Positions 48,828 to 57,623 of a stretch of DNA of 64,000 bases are shown piece by piece. The notes below the pieces were generated by a model, which searched no databases, was not told the DNA's origin, and saw nothing but the letters and a program-made list of their open reading frames with translations. Every line of letters starts with the position of its first letter. Position 1 is the first letter of the stretch. The position numbers and the translations under genes are program-made. Origin of the DNA: Streptomyces pacificus (lineage in GTDB: Bacteria > Actinomycetota > Actinomycetes > Streptomycetales > Streptomycetaceae); assembly GCF_011766325.1 (NCBI RefSeq), contig NZ_BLLG01000001.1, positions 558,001 to 622,000 on the forward strand, in the 5' to 3' direction.

Positions 48828-49034
48828 ACTTAAGCCCAGTCTGCCTACGGGCGCAACCACTCTGCCTACGTTATGGGCCCAAATTCCATGCGTGACACGC
48901 AGTGACAAGGCGTGGGTGGGGCGCAACTGGGGGCGCGCGATGCAACCCGGAGTGCTTGAAATGCCTACTAACGCGCAGGTCAAAGCGTGAGATGTGGGCT
49001 TCGCGGTTGCATGATGGTGGTGCATGATGGCTCC
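48828..49034. promoter_or_regulatory. Lysogeny switch region with repeated operators
   Basis: Contains TCTGCCTACG at 48840-48849 and 48861-48870 (21 bases apart) and a shorter TGCCTAC at 48962-48968. The minus promoter TTGCGC-17-TTAAGT (48856-48828) has one repeat in its spacer and one just upstream. A plus-strand TTGAAA (48956-48961) abuts the third copy. A separate direct repeat TGCATGATGG occurs at 49008 and 49021 before the plus-strand regulator. Confidence 0.65.
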
Positions 49035-49544
49035 ATGGACCTCCAATGGGACCGCCTCGGAAAGGCACTGCAGGCCGCTCGGCTAGCTCTCAAGCCGAAG
49101 CTCAAGCAGGACGAGTTGGCCGTTGAGCTGGGCGTAGGTCGCTCCGTCATCCAGCTCATCGAGGGCGGGCACCAGTACACGAAGCCCACCCCCACGATTC
49201 GCGCCTTCGCGCGTCGCGTCGGCTGGACTGAGGACTCCGTCGACCGGGTCCTCGCCGGAGGCGCCCCCAGCCTCGCCGACGAACCGGCCCCCTCAGCGCC
49301 CGAGATCTCCGGACTCCCCGGCCGCGTCCAGTACGAACTTCGGCAGGACGGCGAACTCGTCGACACCGTTGTCATCCGGCTGCCCGGCGGCGGGAGCGCC
49401 GTCGTCATCGTCAAGGACCAGCCCGGCGCCACCCCCGAGCAGCAGCAGCAGAACCTCGACGCATGGCTCCAGGCACAGGCGAGGCTGCAGGCCCTTGACT
49501 ACTCCGAGACCGGACACGCACAGGCCGACCGCAAGAACTCGTAG
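49035..49544 (+). CDS. XRE-family regulator (plus arm, probable prophage repressor)
   Basis: A 169-residue protein. The N-terminal XRE domain reads LGKALQAARLALKPKLKQDE, then LAVELGVGRSVIQLIEGGHQ. A Pro/Ala-rich linker (about residues 75-95) leads to a beta-rich C-terminal domain (VQYELRQDGELVDTVVIRLP), which could be an oligomerisation domain. Divergent from the small XRE gene and on the integrase side, so it is the likely maintenance repressor. No ribosome site is obvious at ATG 49035. Confidence 0.75.
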   Translation: MDLQWDRLGKALQAARLALKPKLKQDELAVELGVGRSVIQLIEGGHQYTKPTPTIRAFARRVGWTEDSVDRVLAGGAPSLADEPAPSAPEISGLPGRVQYELRQDGELVDTVVIRLPGGGSAVVIVKDQPGATPEQQQQNLDAWLQAQARLQALDYSETGHAQADRKNS

Positions 49545-49650
49545 CATTGTGCAATTTCAGTCACACAAAGCACTCCCACAGTGTCCCGAAAGTGTGGTTG
49601 CATGGCTGAACGCTGACTGTGGGCCCACCATTCGGACAAGCGGGGTGCCG

Positions 49651-49872
49651 ATGTGTGTCCATGTCTTCTGCGCGGAACGTATGCCGAACAACACTCTGGT
49701 GTGGGTGACCCCCCAGCCCGATCGCTACTGCGTCTACGCTGACGGCTCCCTGGCCACACCGTCAGGAGTCCTCACCGCCCGCGGAGTCGAGGCTGTCAAC
49801 AATGCCCTCTCCGCCATCCCCGGAGCCCCTTCCCTCGAATCGGCCAAACCCTGCCAGGGACACCCGCTGTAG
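49651..49872 (+). CDS. Small hypothetical protein upstream of the integrase
   Basis: A 73-residue protein beginning MCVHVFCAERMPNNTLVWVT with a beta-rich pattern (RYCVYADGSLATPSGVLTAR). It lies between the repressor and the integrase on the same strand. A later ATG (49681) is possible. Function unknown; a lysogenic-phase gene by position. Confidence 0.5.
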   Translation: MCVHVFCAERMPNNTLVWVTPQPDRYCVYADGSLATPSGVLTARGVEAVNNALSAIPGAPSLESAKPCQGHPL

Positions 49873-49920
49873 TGCGCGGCCGGATCACGATGGGTACAGC
49901 ACGACAGAAGGGGATGTCGC

Positions 49921-51270
49921 ATGGCCTACGCCGAGAAGGTCTACAAGACCCGCAGAGGGAAGCCGCTCAAGCAGTTCACGTGGAAGGTCCGCTACAAGAA
50001 GCCCGACGGCTCGTGGGGTAGCGAGTCCGGGTTCCCCACGAAGGGCACCGCCACCGACTGGGGTGAGGAGCAGGAAGCTGCGATCCGCGCCGGCCGCTGG
50101 ATCGACCCTGCGTTGCAGCGCGCCAAGTTCGGCGCGTTCGCCCGCAAGTGGATGAAGGCAAAGCCGAAGCGCGGCAACACGATCGCCAAGCGCTGGAACC
50201 TGCTGGAGCACCACGTCCTCCCCAAGTGGGAGCACGTGCCGCTGATCCAGATCAACTGGTTCGACGTCGACTCCTGGCAGCAGAGCCTCGCCTGCGACGA
50301 CGTGACGGCAGGGCACTGCGTCAGCCTCATGTCGTCGATCCTCACCGGCGCCGTCGACGCGCAGCACCTGGCGGTGAACCCGCTGTTCGGCCGGCGCCGC
50401 ACCCGCAGCACGGCAGCCGCGCCCGCGGCGAGGAAGAAGAAGAGCGACGAGGAGAAGTGGGTGCGGCCCGAGGTCGTGCTGCAGGTGGCCGAGCGGCTCG
50501 GCCCGGCGATCGGGCTGCACGTCCTCACGACGGCGTTCACCGGACTCGGCTGGGGCGAGGGCGCGGCGCTGCACCGGGACAACGTGCTGCGGACCAGGAG
50601 GCAGCCCCACGACGGCGGCTGGTTCGAGTGCCCCGTCATCCAGGTCGACCCGGACGTGGGGGAGCTGGCCGAGTACGAGGGCCGCGACGCCGACGGAAAC
50701 AAGACCGGCATGGTGCTGCAGCTGGAGCCGCCGAAGAACGCCACCCGGGTCCGGGGGATCGACATCCCACCGTTCCTAGCCGAGCTGCTCCGCTGCCACT
50801 TGGCGGACTGGCCGCACGAGTACGTGTTCTGCACGCCGTCGGGTGTGTTCTGGCGCCGGTCGAACTTCACCCGGGCCCACATCCGCCCTGCGGCGGACGG
50901 GCGGCCCGCCTTGCCGGCGGTGAAGGGGCACGCGCCGCGGGGGGCGTGGGCGCCGCTCATGCCGGGGCTGACGATGCGGGACCTGCGGCACACGCACGAC
51001 ACGTACCAGGATCAGATCGGTGTGCGGCCGGCGCTCATGTACGAGCAGGCGGGTCATGCGCGGCCGGGAATCAAGGCGGTGTATCAGCATCCGACTCCGG
51101 CGATGCGTCAGGAGCGCCTCGACGGGTTGCAGGGGATTTACGAGAGGGCGATGGGTAACCTGGGGTGGAGGACGTTGTGGGGGAGGGTTGACCTCCGGAA
51201 GGCCCCTTCCGGGGAGCGTCTCCCAAATATCTCCCAAACGATCACCCGGAACGGAGAGTTGGCAGCGTAG
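49921..51270 (+). CDS. int: Tyrosine-type site-specific integrase with altered catalytic Arg
   Basis: A 449-residue protein. The N-terminal arm-binding and core-binding regions are followed by the catalytic domain from about residue 180. Where the first catalytic arginine is expected (TGLRWGE) the sequence reads TGLGWGEGAALH, with Gly210. The beta-hairpin lysine (PKNATRVRG), box II (MRDLRHTHDT, with Arg instead of the first His), the second His (AGHARPG) and the Tyr (AVYQHPTPAM) are present. It lies 19 bases before attR and integrates into tRNA-Val. The altered residue could reduce activity, unless the whole subfamily has this form. Confidence 0.88.
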   Translation: MAYAEKVYKTRRGKPLKQFTWKVRYKKPDGSWGSESGFPTKGTATDWGEEQEAAIRAGRWIDPALQRAKFGAFARKWMKAKPKRGNTIAKRWNLLEHHVLPKWEHVPLIQINWFDVDSWQQSLACDDVTAGHCVSLMSSILTGAVDAQHLAVNPLFGRRRTRSTAAAPAARKKKSDEEKWVRPEVVLQVAERLGPAIGLHVLTTAFTGLGWGEGAALHRDNVLRTRRQPHDGGWFECPVIQVDPDVGELAEYEGRDADGNKTGMVLQLEPPKNATRVRGIDIPPFLAELLRCHLADWPHEYVFCTPSGVFWRRSNFTRAHIRPAADGRPALPAVKGHAPRGAWAPLMPGLTMRDLRHTHDTYQDQIGVRPALMYEQAGHARPGIKAVYQHPTPAMRQERLDGLQGIYERAMGNLGWRTLWGRVDLRKAPSGERLPNISQTITRNGELAA

Positions 51271-51289
51271 AGCCACTGTCAATCCGGTT

Positions 51290-51331
51290 CTTACAAAGCA
51301 GATGTCGGCGGTTCGAAACCGTCCGCGCCCA
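51290..51331 (+). other. attR: 3' part of a tRNA-Val(UAC) gene
   Basis: The sequence from CTTACAAAGCAG through GGCGG-TTCGAAA-CCGTC to CGCGCCCA reads as anticodon loop (UAC), anticodon-stem 3' arm, T arm and acceptor 3' strand of tRNA-Val. The matching 5' half is absent; the bases upstream belong to the integrase gene end. This is the duplicated core left at the right end by integration into a tRNA 3' end. Confidence 0.85.
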
Positions 51332-51709
51332 CGCGGTTAAGTCGCAGGTGAATGCCTGTTTCGGCCCTTCGTTCAAGATCGGACGGGGGGCCGTTCTCGT
51401 GCTCGGGGCCACATCGGGGCCAGAGTTGGGTTTCGAGGCGGACGTGCTCGGCTGCGATCTGTTCTCGCTGTTCAGGGAGGAAAAGCCGCGGTGCCGCGGA
51501 CACGGCGGCGGATCCTGGCCCCCAGCCGCTGCCGGGCCTTGGTGATCCCGACCGGGAGGCCGGGCCTCCCGGTCGGCCTCCCAGCCGCCCAGGCCTCCGA
51601 GCCGGTCCGTGAGCTGGGCCATGGCCATGACCTGTTCGTAGTCGTCACCGGACCACAGCCATTGCGCACGGGCGAAGTACACCATCACGTCGGCCCGGAC
51701 GCCCAGTCG
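51332..51709. other. Gap between attR and HelD
   Basis: About 380 bases of chromosomal flank without a convincing gene. A minus-strand open frame (51242-51688) runs through the tRNA fragment and lacks a ribosome site. A long hairpin at 51548-51576 lies inside. Confidence 0.6.
51548..51576 (-). terminator. Long hairpin downstream of the HelD gene
   Basis: CCGACCGGGAGGC and GCCTCCCGGTCGG form a 13-bp perfect stem with a 3-base loop, about 135 bases after the HelD stop. A typical T-less Streptomyces terminator. Confidence 0.65.
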
Positions 51710-53797
51710 TCAGGCGGGCTGGACGGTGATGGTGCAGAGGCGCTTGGTGGCCCGGGTCAGGGCTACGTACAAGTCCCGTTCCCCGCCAGAGCGGGCCGTG
51801 ATGATTTCCTCGGGGTCCACGACGACGACTCCGTCGAACTCCAGGCCGCGTGCTTCGGACGCCGGAACGATGCGTGCGTGGTGGGTGGTGTCCCGGGCCG
51901 TCAGCTCGCTCACCCTGGTGTCCGCGCAGATCACTCCCAGCAGCTCGCCCGGGTACGCGGCGCTCTGGGCGCGGAGTTCCCGGACGATGACGGTGGCCAA
52001 CCCGTCCGGAGGCGTGGTCACGGTGCGGGGGCTCTCGCCGCTTCGCAGGGACCGTGCGGGCTGCTGGTCCGGAGCGATCCGCGTGAGCAGGTCCCGGACG
52101 CCCTCCAGGATCTCCTGCGTGGTGCGGTAACTGACGGTCAGGTTGTGCAGTGTGAACCGCGTTCCGAGGTGGGGGCTCAGTGCTTCCTTCCAGTCACGTG
52201 CCGTCGCGACCGGGCCTGCCTGGGCGAAGTCACCCACCAGTGTCATCGCCCTTGCCGGGCAGCGGCGGACGATCATCCGCCACTGCATGGCGGTCAGTTC
52301 CTGCGCCTCGTCGACGACGACGTGCCCGTACGTCCGCTGAGGGGGGCCGTCGACCAGGTTCGCCGCCTCGTCCAGCAACGGCATATCGGCATCGGTCCAC
52401 GGGTCGTCCGGACCGCACAGCAGCAGGGACCGCTCCTGCTCGGTCAGGCGGGGCAGATGCTCGGCGAGAGCGCCGGCGTCCGTCAGGAGCGCCTTCACGA
52501 GGTCACCGGGTACCAGCCGCGGCCACAACACCTCGACGGCTCGGTCGACGCCGGCGTCGTCGAGGAGATCGGTTCGGATGGCGTCCAGGTCCAGCTCATG
52601 GACCGGCTCCGGGCCGGCCGCACCTTCGGCACGGCGCTGGGCGACTCCCGTGAACCGGTCGAGGTTCAGGCCCGTCATCCTTTCGGCATCGGCGTCGATC
52701 TGCTCCAGAAGGCCGCCCATGTCCCGTTGCATCGCGGCGGTGACGGCGTTGACCAAGAGCTCCTTGAACACCTGGCGCGCGGGGTTGTGCCCCGCCACGG
52801 CTGCCAGGGCGGCATCGCGTGCCGTGGCGACTTCCTCGCCGGAAAGGTGAACGAGTTCCTGTCCGACCCGCACGGTGAAGTCACCGGAGCGGGCTTGGCG
52901 GACGTGCACCAGGCCGGCCAGGGCGTCGGCGAGGTCGGACCTGCCCTTGAGCCGCGCCGCGTCGAACGGGCCCACCGTGTCCCCGGACACGGACACTCCG
53001 GCCAGTTCCCGGCAGGTCGCCATGGCGACGTCGTTCTCTCCGAGGGAGGGAAGGACCTGGGAGATGTAGTCGAGGAAGCGGGCATTCGGGCCCACCACCA
53101 GGACGCCCTCTTTCGCGGCGCGTGGGAACGCGTAAAGGACGTAGGCCGCCCGGTGCAGCGCGACGACCGTCTTGCCGGTGCCCGGTCCGCCCTGCACCAC
53201 GGTCACTCCGCGGTGGGCGGAGCGGATGATCTCGTCCTGCTCGGCCTGCAGCGTCGCGACGGCCGCGTGCATCCTGCCCGTGCGCCGTGCCGACAGGGCC
53301 TCGGTCAACGGGCCGTCCCCCACGACGTCCTCGTCGGTCGGGGCGGTCCCGTCCAGCAGTTCGTCGCTCACCGAGACGACCGTGCGCTCCTCGAGACGCA
53401 GGTGCCGACGACGCCGCAGGCCCATAGGGTGGACCGGGGTCGCCTCGTAGAAGGGCCGCGCCGCGTTCGCGCGCCAGTCCACAAGCAAAGGCAAGTCATC
53501 CTCCTCCGTGTGCAGTCCGATCCGCCCAATGCGCAGGGCCGTGCCGTCCGCCTGGTCGATGCGCCCGAAGACCAGCCCCTTCTCGGCGCCCTCAAGTCGA
53601 CCGATTTCCCCGGCCAGACGCTCGGCTGCGTTTTCCCGCTCGTAGGCATCAGCGGCGCTGTCAGCGGGGGTTGCCAGCACACCCGCCCGGTTCGCTCGCG
53701 CCTCAGAAATTCTCTCGGTGAGCAGCTCGTACAAGGACGAAACGTATTCCTGCTCCACTGATACGGCGTGTGTGGCGGAGGTATGGGTTTCCGGCAA
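51710..53797 (-). CDS. HelD-family RNA polymerase-associated ATPase
   Basis: A 695-residue UvrD-like protein. An N-terminal coiled coil (SVEQEYVSSLYELLTERISE) precedes Walker A VVQGGPGTGKTVVAL (about residues 195-210), Walker B VVVDEAQELTAMQWRM, and motifs LVGDFAQAGP, SYRTTQEI and LYVALTRATKRL. Proteins of this layout are HelD factors that release or recycle stalled RNA polymerase; some related actinobacterial ones give rifamycin resistance. The TTG start at 53797 is chosen because AAGGAGGAG lies 7 bases upstream. Confidence 0.85.
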   Translation of the reverse strand: MPETHTSATHAVSVEQEYVSSLYELLTERISEARANRAGVLATPADSAADAYERENAAERLAGEIGRLEGAEKGLVFGRIDQADGTALRIGRIGLHTEEDDLPLLVDWRANAARPFYEATPVHPMGLRRRRHLRLEERTVVSVSDELLDGTAPTDEDVVGDGPLTEALSARRTGRMHAAVATLQAEQDEIIRSAHRGVTVVQGGPGTGKTVVALHRAAYVLYAFPRAAKEGVLVVGPNARFLDYISQVLPSLGENDVAMATCRELAGVSVSGDTVGPFDAARLKGRSDLADALAGLVHVRQARSGDFTVRVGQELVHLSGEEVATARDAALAAVAGHNPARQVFKELLVNAVTAAMQRDMGGLLEQIDADAERMTGLNLDRFTGVAQRRAEGAAGPEPVHELDLDAIRTDLLDDAGVDRAVEVLWPRLVPGDLVKALLTDAGALAEHLPRLTEQERSLLLCGPDDPWTDADMPLLDEAANLVDGPPQRTYGHVVVDEAQELTAMQWRMIVRRCPARAMTLVGDFAQAGPVATARDWKEALSPHLGTRFTLHNLTVSYRTTQEILEGVRDLLTRIAPDQQPARSLRSGESPRTVTTPPDGLATVIVRELRAQSAAYPGELLGVICADTRVSELTARDTTHHARIVPASEARGLEFDGVVVVDPEEIITARSGGERDLYVALTRATKRLCTITVQPA

Positions 53798-54646
53798 CGG
53801 GGATCTCCTCCTTGGCGGGCTAGTTGTACGGACGAGTTCGCCCTTGGATGCCTCGGCTGTGATGTTTCGCGGTGCTCGGGGAAGCGAGGAATGCCAGGCA
53901 AGGCGGCCTGATGCAGGGATCTTGCCGGCCCGTCTCGGGTGTCGGCTCTTGTCTCTCTCGACGGCAGGCCGGGTGAGCGGGAATTCGGAAGCCCCGAGGG
54001 TCTGCGGGAGTTCGATAGCCGCGATCCGGGCCGGGTTGAGCGGCGGTGTGGTGGGCCTGCGCGACGGGGCTCGCACCCACGCCGGACTGAATGCGCCGAT
54101 GTCGGGTTTGGTGAGAAATGAAAATGGTGGAAATCGGCTGCTGTCTGGATATCGGCGGCGTTGGTGGTGCAGTCATAGACGCCTTCAAATACTAACGGGC
54201 GGGGCCTTGGTCGAGTGGAATATAGGCTAGCCATGAAAAGCTGTCAAGCTTGTGTTTTCTGCAAAGTCCATTGCGGTCGAACGAGATGTATGTCTCTCGG
54301 GGATTGGAAAGTCGCCGCAATTCACTTGCACTTGCACAGGGTTGCGGCTGGGTGGATTTCATGTCCCCGGTGCGCTACGCGCCGCCCGTCGGCCGCCCCG
54401 AGGGGATCGTGCGCACACCGGCGGGTGTGGCCGCGCGGTCGGCTCCCGCACTCGGCGCAGGCGTACAAGCCCGGCGCGGGGTGCGGGGCGGTCGGGCTCG
54501 GCCGGGGGCGGATGTGTGTCCTCGCCGGCCCGCCCGGTCTGGCTGGTCGCGGCGCTCGAGGGCGTTCCGAGCGGTGGTCCGCTCGCCGGGCCCGGGGTGC
54601 CGGGCCCGGCGGTGAGTCCTCCCGGCCGTGGACGGCCGGTGAGCGG
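53798..54646. other. Intergenic region upstream of HelD
   Basis: About 850 bases without a supported gene. The part from 54100 to 54340 is clearly less GC-rich than its surroundings and probably holds the HelD promoter. Open frames on both strands are Arg/Pro/Gly-rich shadows without ribosome sites. Confidence 0.5.
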
Positions 54647-54844
54647 CTATCGCGAGGGGCGCCGCGGTCCTTGCGGGAAGACCGAGAACCTGAGCTGGTG
54701 CTCCGGCGTGGGGGCCCAGCGCCTCGTACAGTACGTGCAGTACCAGCGCCATCGGTCCTCGGAGCCGGGCGCGGTGCGCGTGGTGTCCTTCCACAGCGGC
54801 GGCCGGGAAGGGCACTGCGGGCACGACGGAGGCTTCGGCACCAT
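54647..54844 (-). CDS. Small zinc-ribbon protein
   Basis: A 65-residue protein with CPQCPSRPPLWKDT and, later, WYCTYCTRRWAP: two C-x2-C pairs of a zinc ribbon. AAGGAGAG lies 6 bases before the ATG. Such small zinc ribbons are frequent in Streptomyces and their roles are mostly unknown. Confidence 0.7.
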   Translation of the reverse strand: MVPKPPSCPQCPSRPPLWKDTTRTAPGSEDRWRWYCTYCTRRWAPTPEHQLRFSVFPQGPRRPSR

Positions 54845-55131
54845 GCGGACTCTCCTTCAGGTCCGCTCCAGCGTGGGGCTTCGGGCTCCGGCCGGTGGCG
54901 CGGAACCGGCGACGCCACCCGGACGGGGGACCGGACCGGGTGCGTCCGCACTGGGCGCCGCGGGCTCTTCCGGCCCCCGCCTCTGGAGCCCCGCAAGCCG
55001 CCGCGTGCCGTGGCCCGGCCCGGGCGTGGCCCGGCCCGGGCGTGGCCCGGCCGTGTCCCGCCCGCGCCGGTGTCCTGCGTCTGCCCGCATCCCGGCCCCG
55101 CCCCGCCCGCATCCCGTGCTCCGGGCCGGGC

Positions 55132-55566
55132 TCATGGAAGCGGGAAGCGGTGGACGTACCGGCGCTGCCAGGGGGTTTCGACGGCACGGCGGTCGTAGTG
55201 GCGCCGGACGAAGGCCACCGCCTCGTCGGCCGGTACGCCGTCGAGGACGGCGAGGCACGCCAGGGCCGTTCCGGTACGGCCGCGCCCGCCTCCGCAGGCG
55301 ACTTCGACCCGCTCCGCGGCCGCCCGCGCCCAGACCGTGCCCAGGGCGGCGTGGGCGCGCTCCCGGTCGCGGGGGAGCCGGAAGTCCGGCCAGCGCAGCC
55401 ACTCGGCATCCCAGGGGACGTCGGGAGGCCGCCGGTCCAGCAGATACAGCGCGTACGTGGGCACGAGCCCTTCCGGGAGCGGATACCGCAGGCCGCGTCC
55501 GCGCACCAGCCGCCCGGAGGGGAGGCGGACGACACCGGGAGCGGCCGGCGGCCAGGGTTCGGTCAT
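55132..55566 (-). CDS. Protein-tyrosine/dual-specificity phosphatase-like protein
   Basis: A 144-residue protein with the phosphatase signature VACGGGRGRTGTALACLAVL (C-x5-R around residue 90), followed by the helical end VPADEAVAFVRRHYD. The usual HC start of the loop is AC here, so the histidine is replaced. The upstream Asp needed as general acid may be in WDAEWLRWPDF. GAAAGG before the ATG. Dephosphorylates a protein or small molecule; substrate unknown. Confidence 0.75.
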   Translation of the reverse strand: MTEPWPPAAPGVVRLPSGRLVRGRGLRYPLPEGLVPTYALYLLDRRPPDVPWDAEWLRWPDFRLPRDRERAHAALGTVWARAAAERVEVACGGGRGRTGTALACLAVLDGVPADEAVAFVRRHYDRRAVETPWQRRYVHRFPLP

Positions 55567-55783
55567 GGGGAACCTTTCGGAAGTCGCTGGTGAACGCCGG
55601 GTCAATGTTTTCGTAAAGTCCGGCCGGGGGCGGGGGTGTTGAGAGGGTGTGAGAGAGGACACGTCGCGTGGTGGTGCCGGGGCTTCCCACCAGCCACGAT
55701 CGTGGTGAGCGGGCCGGTGGTGCGGGTCACCGCGGAGGTTCGCCGGGTCACGGGTGTCGGTCCCGCCGCGTAACCTTGTGCCC

Positions 55784-56050
55784 ATGTCCCCATCCCTTCG
55801 CGAGCTTGGTTCCGTGCGGTCCGCAGCCGTGGTGAATGCGGCGATTCGTGCGTTGTGGGAGAAGTCCGGGAGCCGGCTGTCCAGCGCGGACGAGGCGAGG
55901 TACCAGCAGCTGCTCGTGGAGTGGGCCGCGGCTGTGGCCGCCGAGCGCACCCGGGCCGACGAGGCCGACGAGGAGCCCGGCGCGGCCGGCACCACCGCGG
56001 GCGGGGCCCCGCTCGTGAGTGCCGTCCTTCAACTGCCCCGCGCCGCCTGA
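55784..56050 (+). CDS. Conserved Streptomyces hypothetical protein
   Basis: An 88-residue helical protein (SLRELGSVRSAAVVNAAIRA, then LSSADEARYQQLLVEWAAAV) of a type common in Streptomyces chromosomes. It is divergent from the phosphatase-like gene. The C-terminal 30 residues are low complexity. Function unknown. Confidence 0.65.
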   Translation: MSPSLRELGSVRSAAVVNAAIRALWEKSGSRLSSADEARYQQLLVEWAAAVAAERTRADEADEEPGAAGTTAGGAPLVSAVLQLPRAA

Positions 56051-56421
56051 CGGCCCTCTGGCACCGGCCTGACGCGTGGCTGCCGGGCCGGGCCGGCGGC
56101 CCTGTGATGCTGTTCGCCGCGCCGCCTGATGCGCGCATGCCTCTCCCTGCGCCGCCGCTTGCCGTGCCCCGCCGGCCCGGTCACCCGCGCCTGACGCACG
56201 CCGTGCGGCCCGCGTCCGGCGTGCAGCATCTGCTTGTCCGTCCGTCCGTCTGGCCGTCCGTCTTCCGGCCGTTCGCCGCCGTCTCCGCTCGGGGGACCAC
56301 CGGGGCGCAGACGTCCCGCCGGGGCTGCGCGGCTCTCGGCGCCGTGACGGACCGCCTCACCCGCCGTGGCCGTCGGTCTCCGTGGAGTCCGGTTGTCAGT
56401 GGTGTGCCCCACACTGGACTC
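56051..56421. other. Intergenic region
   Basis: About 370 bases with no supported gene, no strong hairpin and only short CGTC-type repeats near 56240-56275. It would hold the promoter of the DUF2277 gene. Confidence 0.5.
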
Positions 56422-56682
56422 ATGTGCCGCAGCATCAGGACTCTTCGACCGCCCGTCCTGCCCGAAGAAGCCACGGAGGAGGACGTCAGGGCCGCCGCCC
56501 TCCAGTTCATACGGAAGGTGTCCGGATTCCGGGCGCCCGCCGCGCACAACAGGGAGGTGTTCGACCGGGCCGTGGACGAGGTGGCGGAAGCGACGCGGAA
56601 GCTTCTCGACGGGCTGGAGGTACGGGGTGGCGCAGGCGCCACGCGGAGAGCTACGCGGCCTTCGGCGCCGGGCGCCGTATGA
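56422..56682 (+). CDS. DUF2277 family protein
   Basis: An 86-residue protein with the near-invariant start MCRSIRTLRPPVLPEEATEE and the segment RKVSGFRAPAAHNREVFDRA that defines DUF2277. These small proteins are widespread in actinobacteria, with no known function. It converges on the DedA-type gene and their ends overlap by about 30 bases. Confidence 0.88.
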   Translation: MCRSIRTLRPPVLPEEATEEDVRAAALQFIRKVSGFRAPAAHNREVFDRAVDEVAEATRKLLDGLEVRGGAGATRRATRPSAPGAV

Positions 56683-57337
56683 CATAGGCCGCGACGGAAC
56701 CGGCGGCGAAGAGGGCGGCGACGGACAACGCCACGCCCACCCATGTCGCCCCCAGCCACTGCCCGCCGAACCACCCGAGGCCGACGCTGTAGCCCGCCCA
56801 GGCCACGGCGGCCAGGGCCGACCAGGGGAGGAACTCCCGCACCCTGTGGTGTGCCGCGCCCGCGCCGAGGGAGACCACGGACCGGCCGGCCGGTGCGAAC
56901 CGGGCGATGACGACGAGCAGTCCGCCGCTCCGGCCCAGCGCCGTGCCGAGCCGTTCCCGCGCTGTGACCAGGCGACGGGAGCGGGCGATGGCACGGTTCA
57001 GCCGCTCCCCGCCACGCCGGGCCAGCCGGTAGGCGACCAGATCACCGAGCACGGAAGCCGTCGCCGCGCACAGCAGCAGCGCCGGCACCGAGGGAGCGTC
57101 ACCGGACGTCTGGACCGCGGCCGACGCGATCGCCGCCGGCCCGGTCACCGTGCTCTGTCCCGCTGCCGTCGCCCCCGCCGCTGCCGTCGTCGTCCCGGCT
57201 GCCGCGGCCGTAGCGGCGGTGATCACCAGTGCGCCGCTCGGCAGTACGGGCAGAAACACGTCCAGGAGCACGGAGAGTGCCACGATCGCGTAGATCCACG
57301 GGCTGCCGAGCAGCAGCCCCACAGCCTCGAACACCAC
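56651..57337 (-). CDS. DedA/SNARE-associated (VTT domain) membrane protein
   Basis: A 228-residue protein with about five membrane segments. The first (PWIYAIVALSVLLDVFLPVL) and the conserved loop RFAPAGRSVVSLGAGAAHHR match the VTT/DedA family, involved in lipid transport across the membrane. An Ala/Thr/Gly-rich section (about residues 30-65) is longer than usual. GTG at 57337 or 57334; GGGGAG lies just in front. Confidence 0.8.
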   Translation of the reverse strand: MVFEAVGLLLGSPWIYAIVALSVLLDVFLPVLPSGALVITAATAAAAGTTTAAAGATAAGQSTVTGPAAIASAAVQTSGDAPSVPALLLCAATASVLGDLVAYRLARRGGERLNRAIARSRRLVTARERLGTALGRSGGLLVVIARFAPAGRSVVSLGAGAAHHRVREFLPWSALAAVAWAGYSVGLGWFGGQWLGATWVGVALSVAALFAAGSVAAYVIRRPAPKAA

Positions 57338-57623
57338 GACTCCCCAAGGGACGACAACGCCGCGACGGCGCAGGGGAGCGGCGGGGGCGGCATGACCGAT
57401 CTCGAGCGTACGCCTGCGGGGAACGGGGAGATCGCCGGGGTCGGGGTGAAGTGGGGCAGGGCCGTACGAGTGCAGTCCGCCCGGTCGCCGCCCCCTGCCG
57501 GGCGCGGCTCGGGACGCCGCGGGTCCACCCGCGGTACGAGGGCGTGGTGCGTACGCCGGTCGGGCGCGTACGCGGACTGCGCGCACCGGCAACACCGGGA
57601 GCACCGGCAACGAGGAGTGGTTC

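Larger units (their letters stand above)
1..51331. mobile_element. Integrated siphovirus-type prophage with conjugation genes (left end off window)
   Basis: A continuous block of phage-type genes runs from base 1 to a tRNA-Val 3' fragment at 51,290-51,331. Structural genes lie at the left, replication and recombination genes in the middle, and the regulatory switch and integrase at the right. Most genes are on the minus strand, tightly packed, with many 4-bp stop/start overlaps. Tail genes are still being read at base 1 and no lysis gene is seen, so the element continues leftward. It also carries a transfer module of the Streptomyces conjugative-element type. The right boundary is well supported; the left boundary is not in view. 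Confidence 0.9.

Noticed and set aside
51242..51688. A 148-codon minus-strand open frame across attR
   Set aside because: Its second half is simply the antisense of the tRNA fragment and integrase end, and no ribosome site precedes its start.
54215..55616. Long plus-strand open frames over 54.2-55.6 kb
   Set aside because: They are antisense shadows of the zinc-ribbon and phosphatase-like genes, rich in Arg, Gly and Pro, without ribosome sites.
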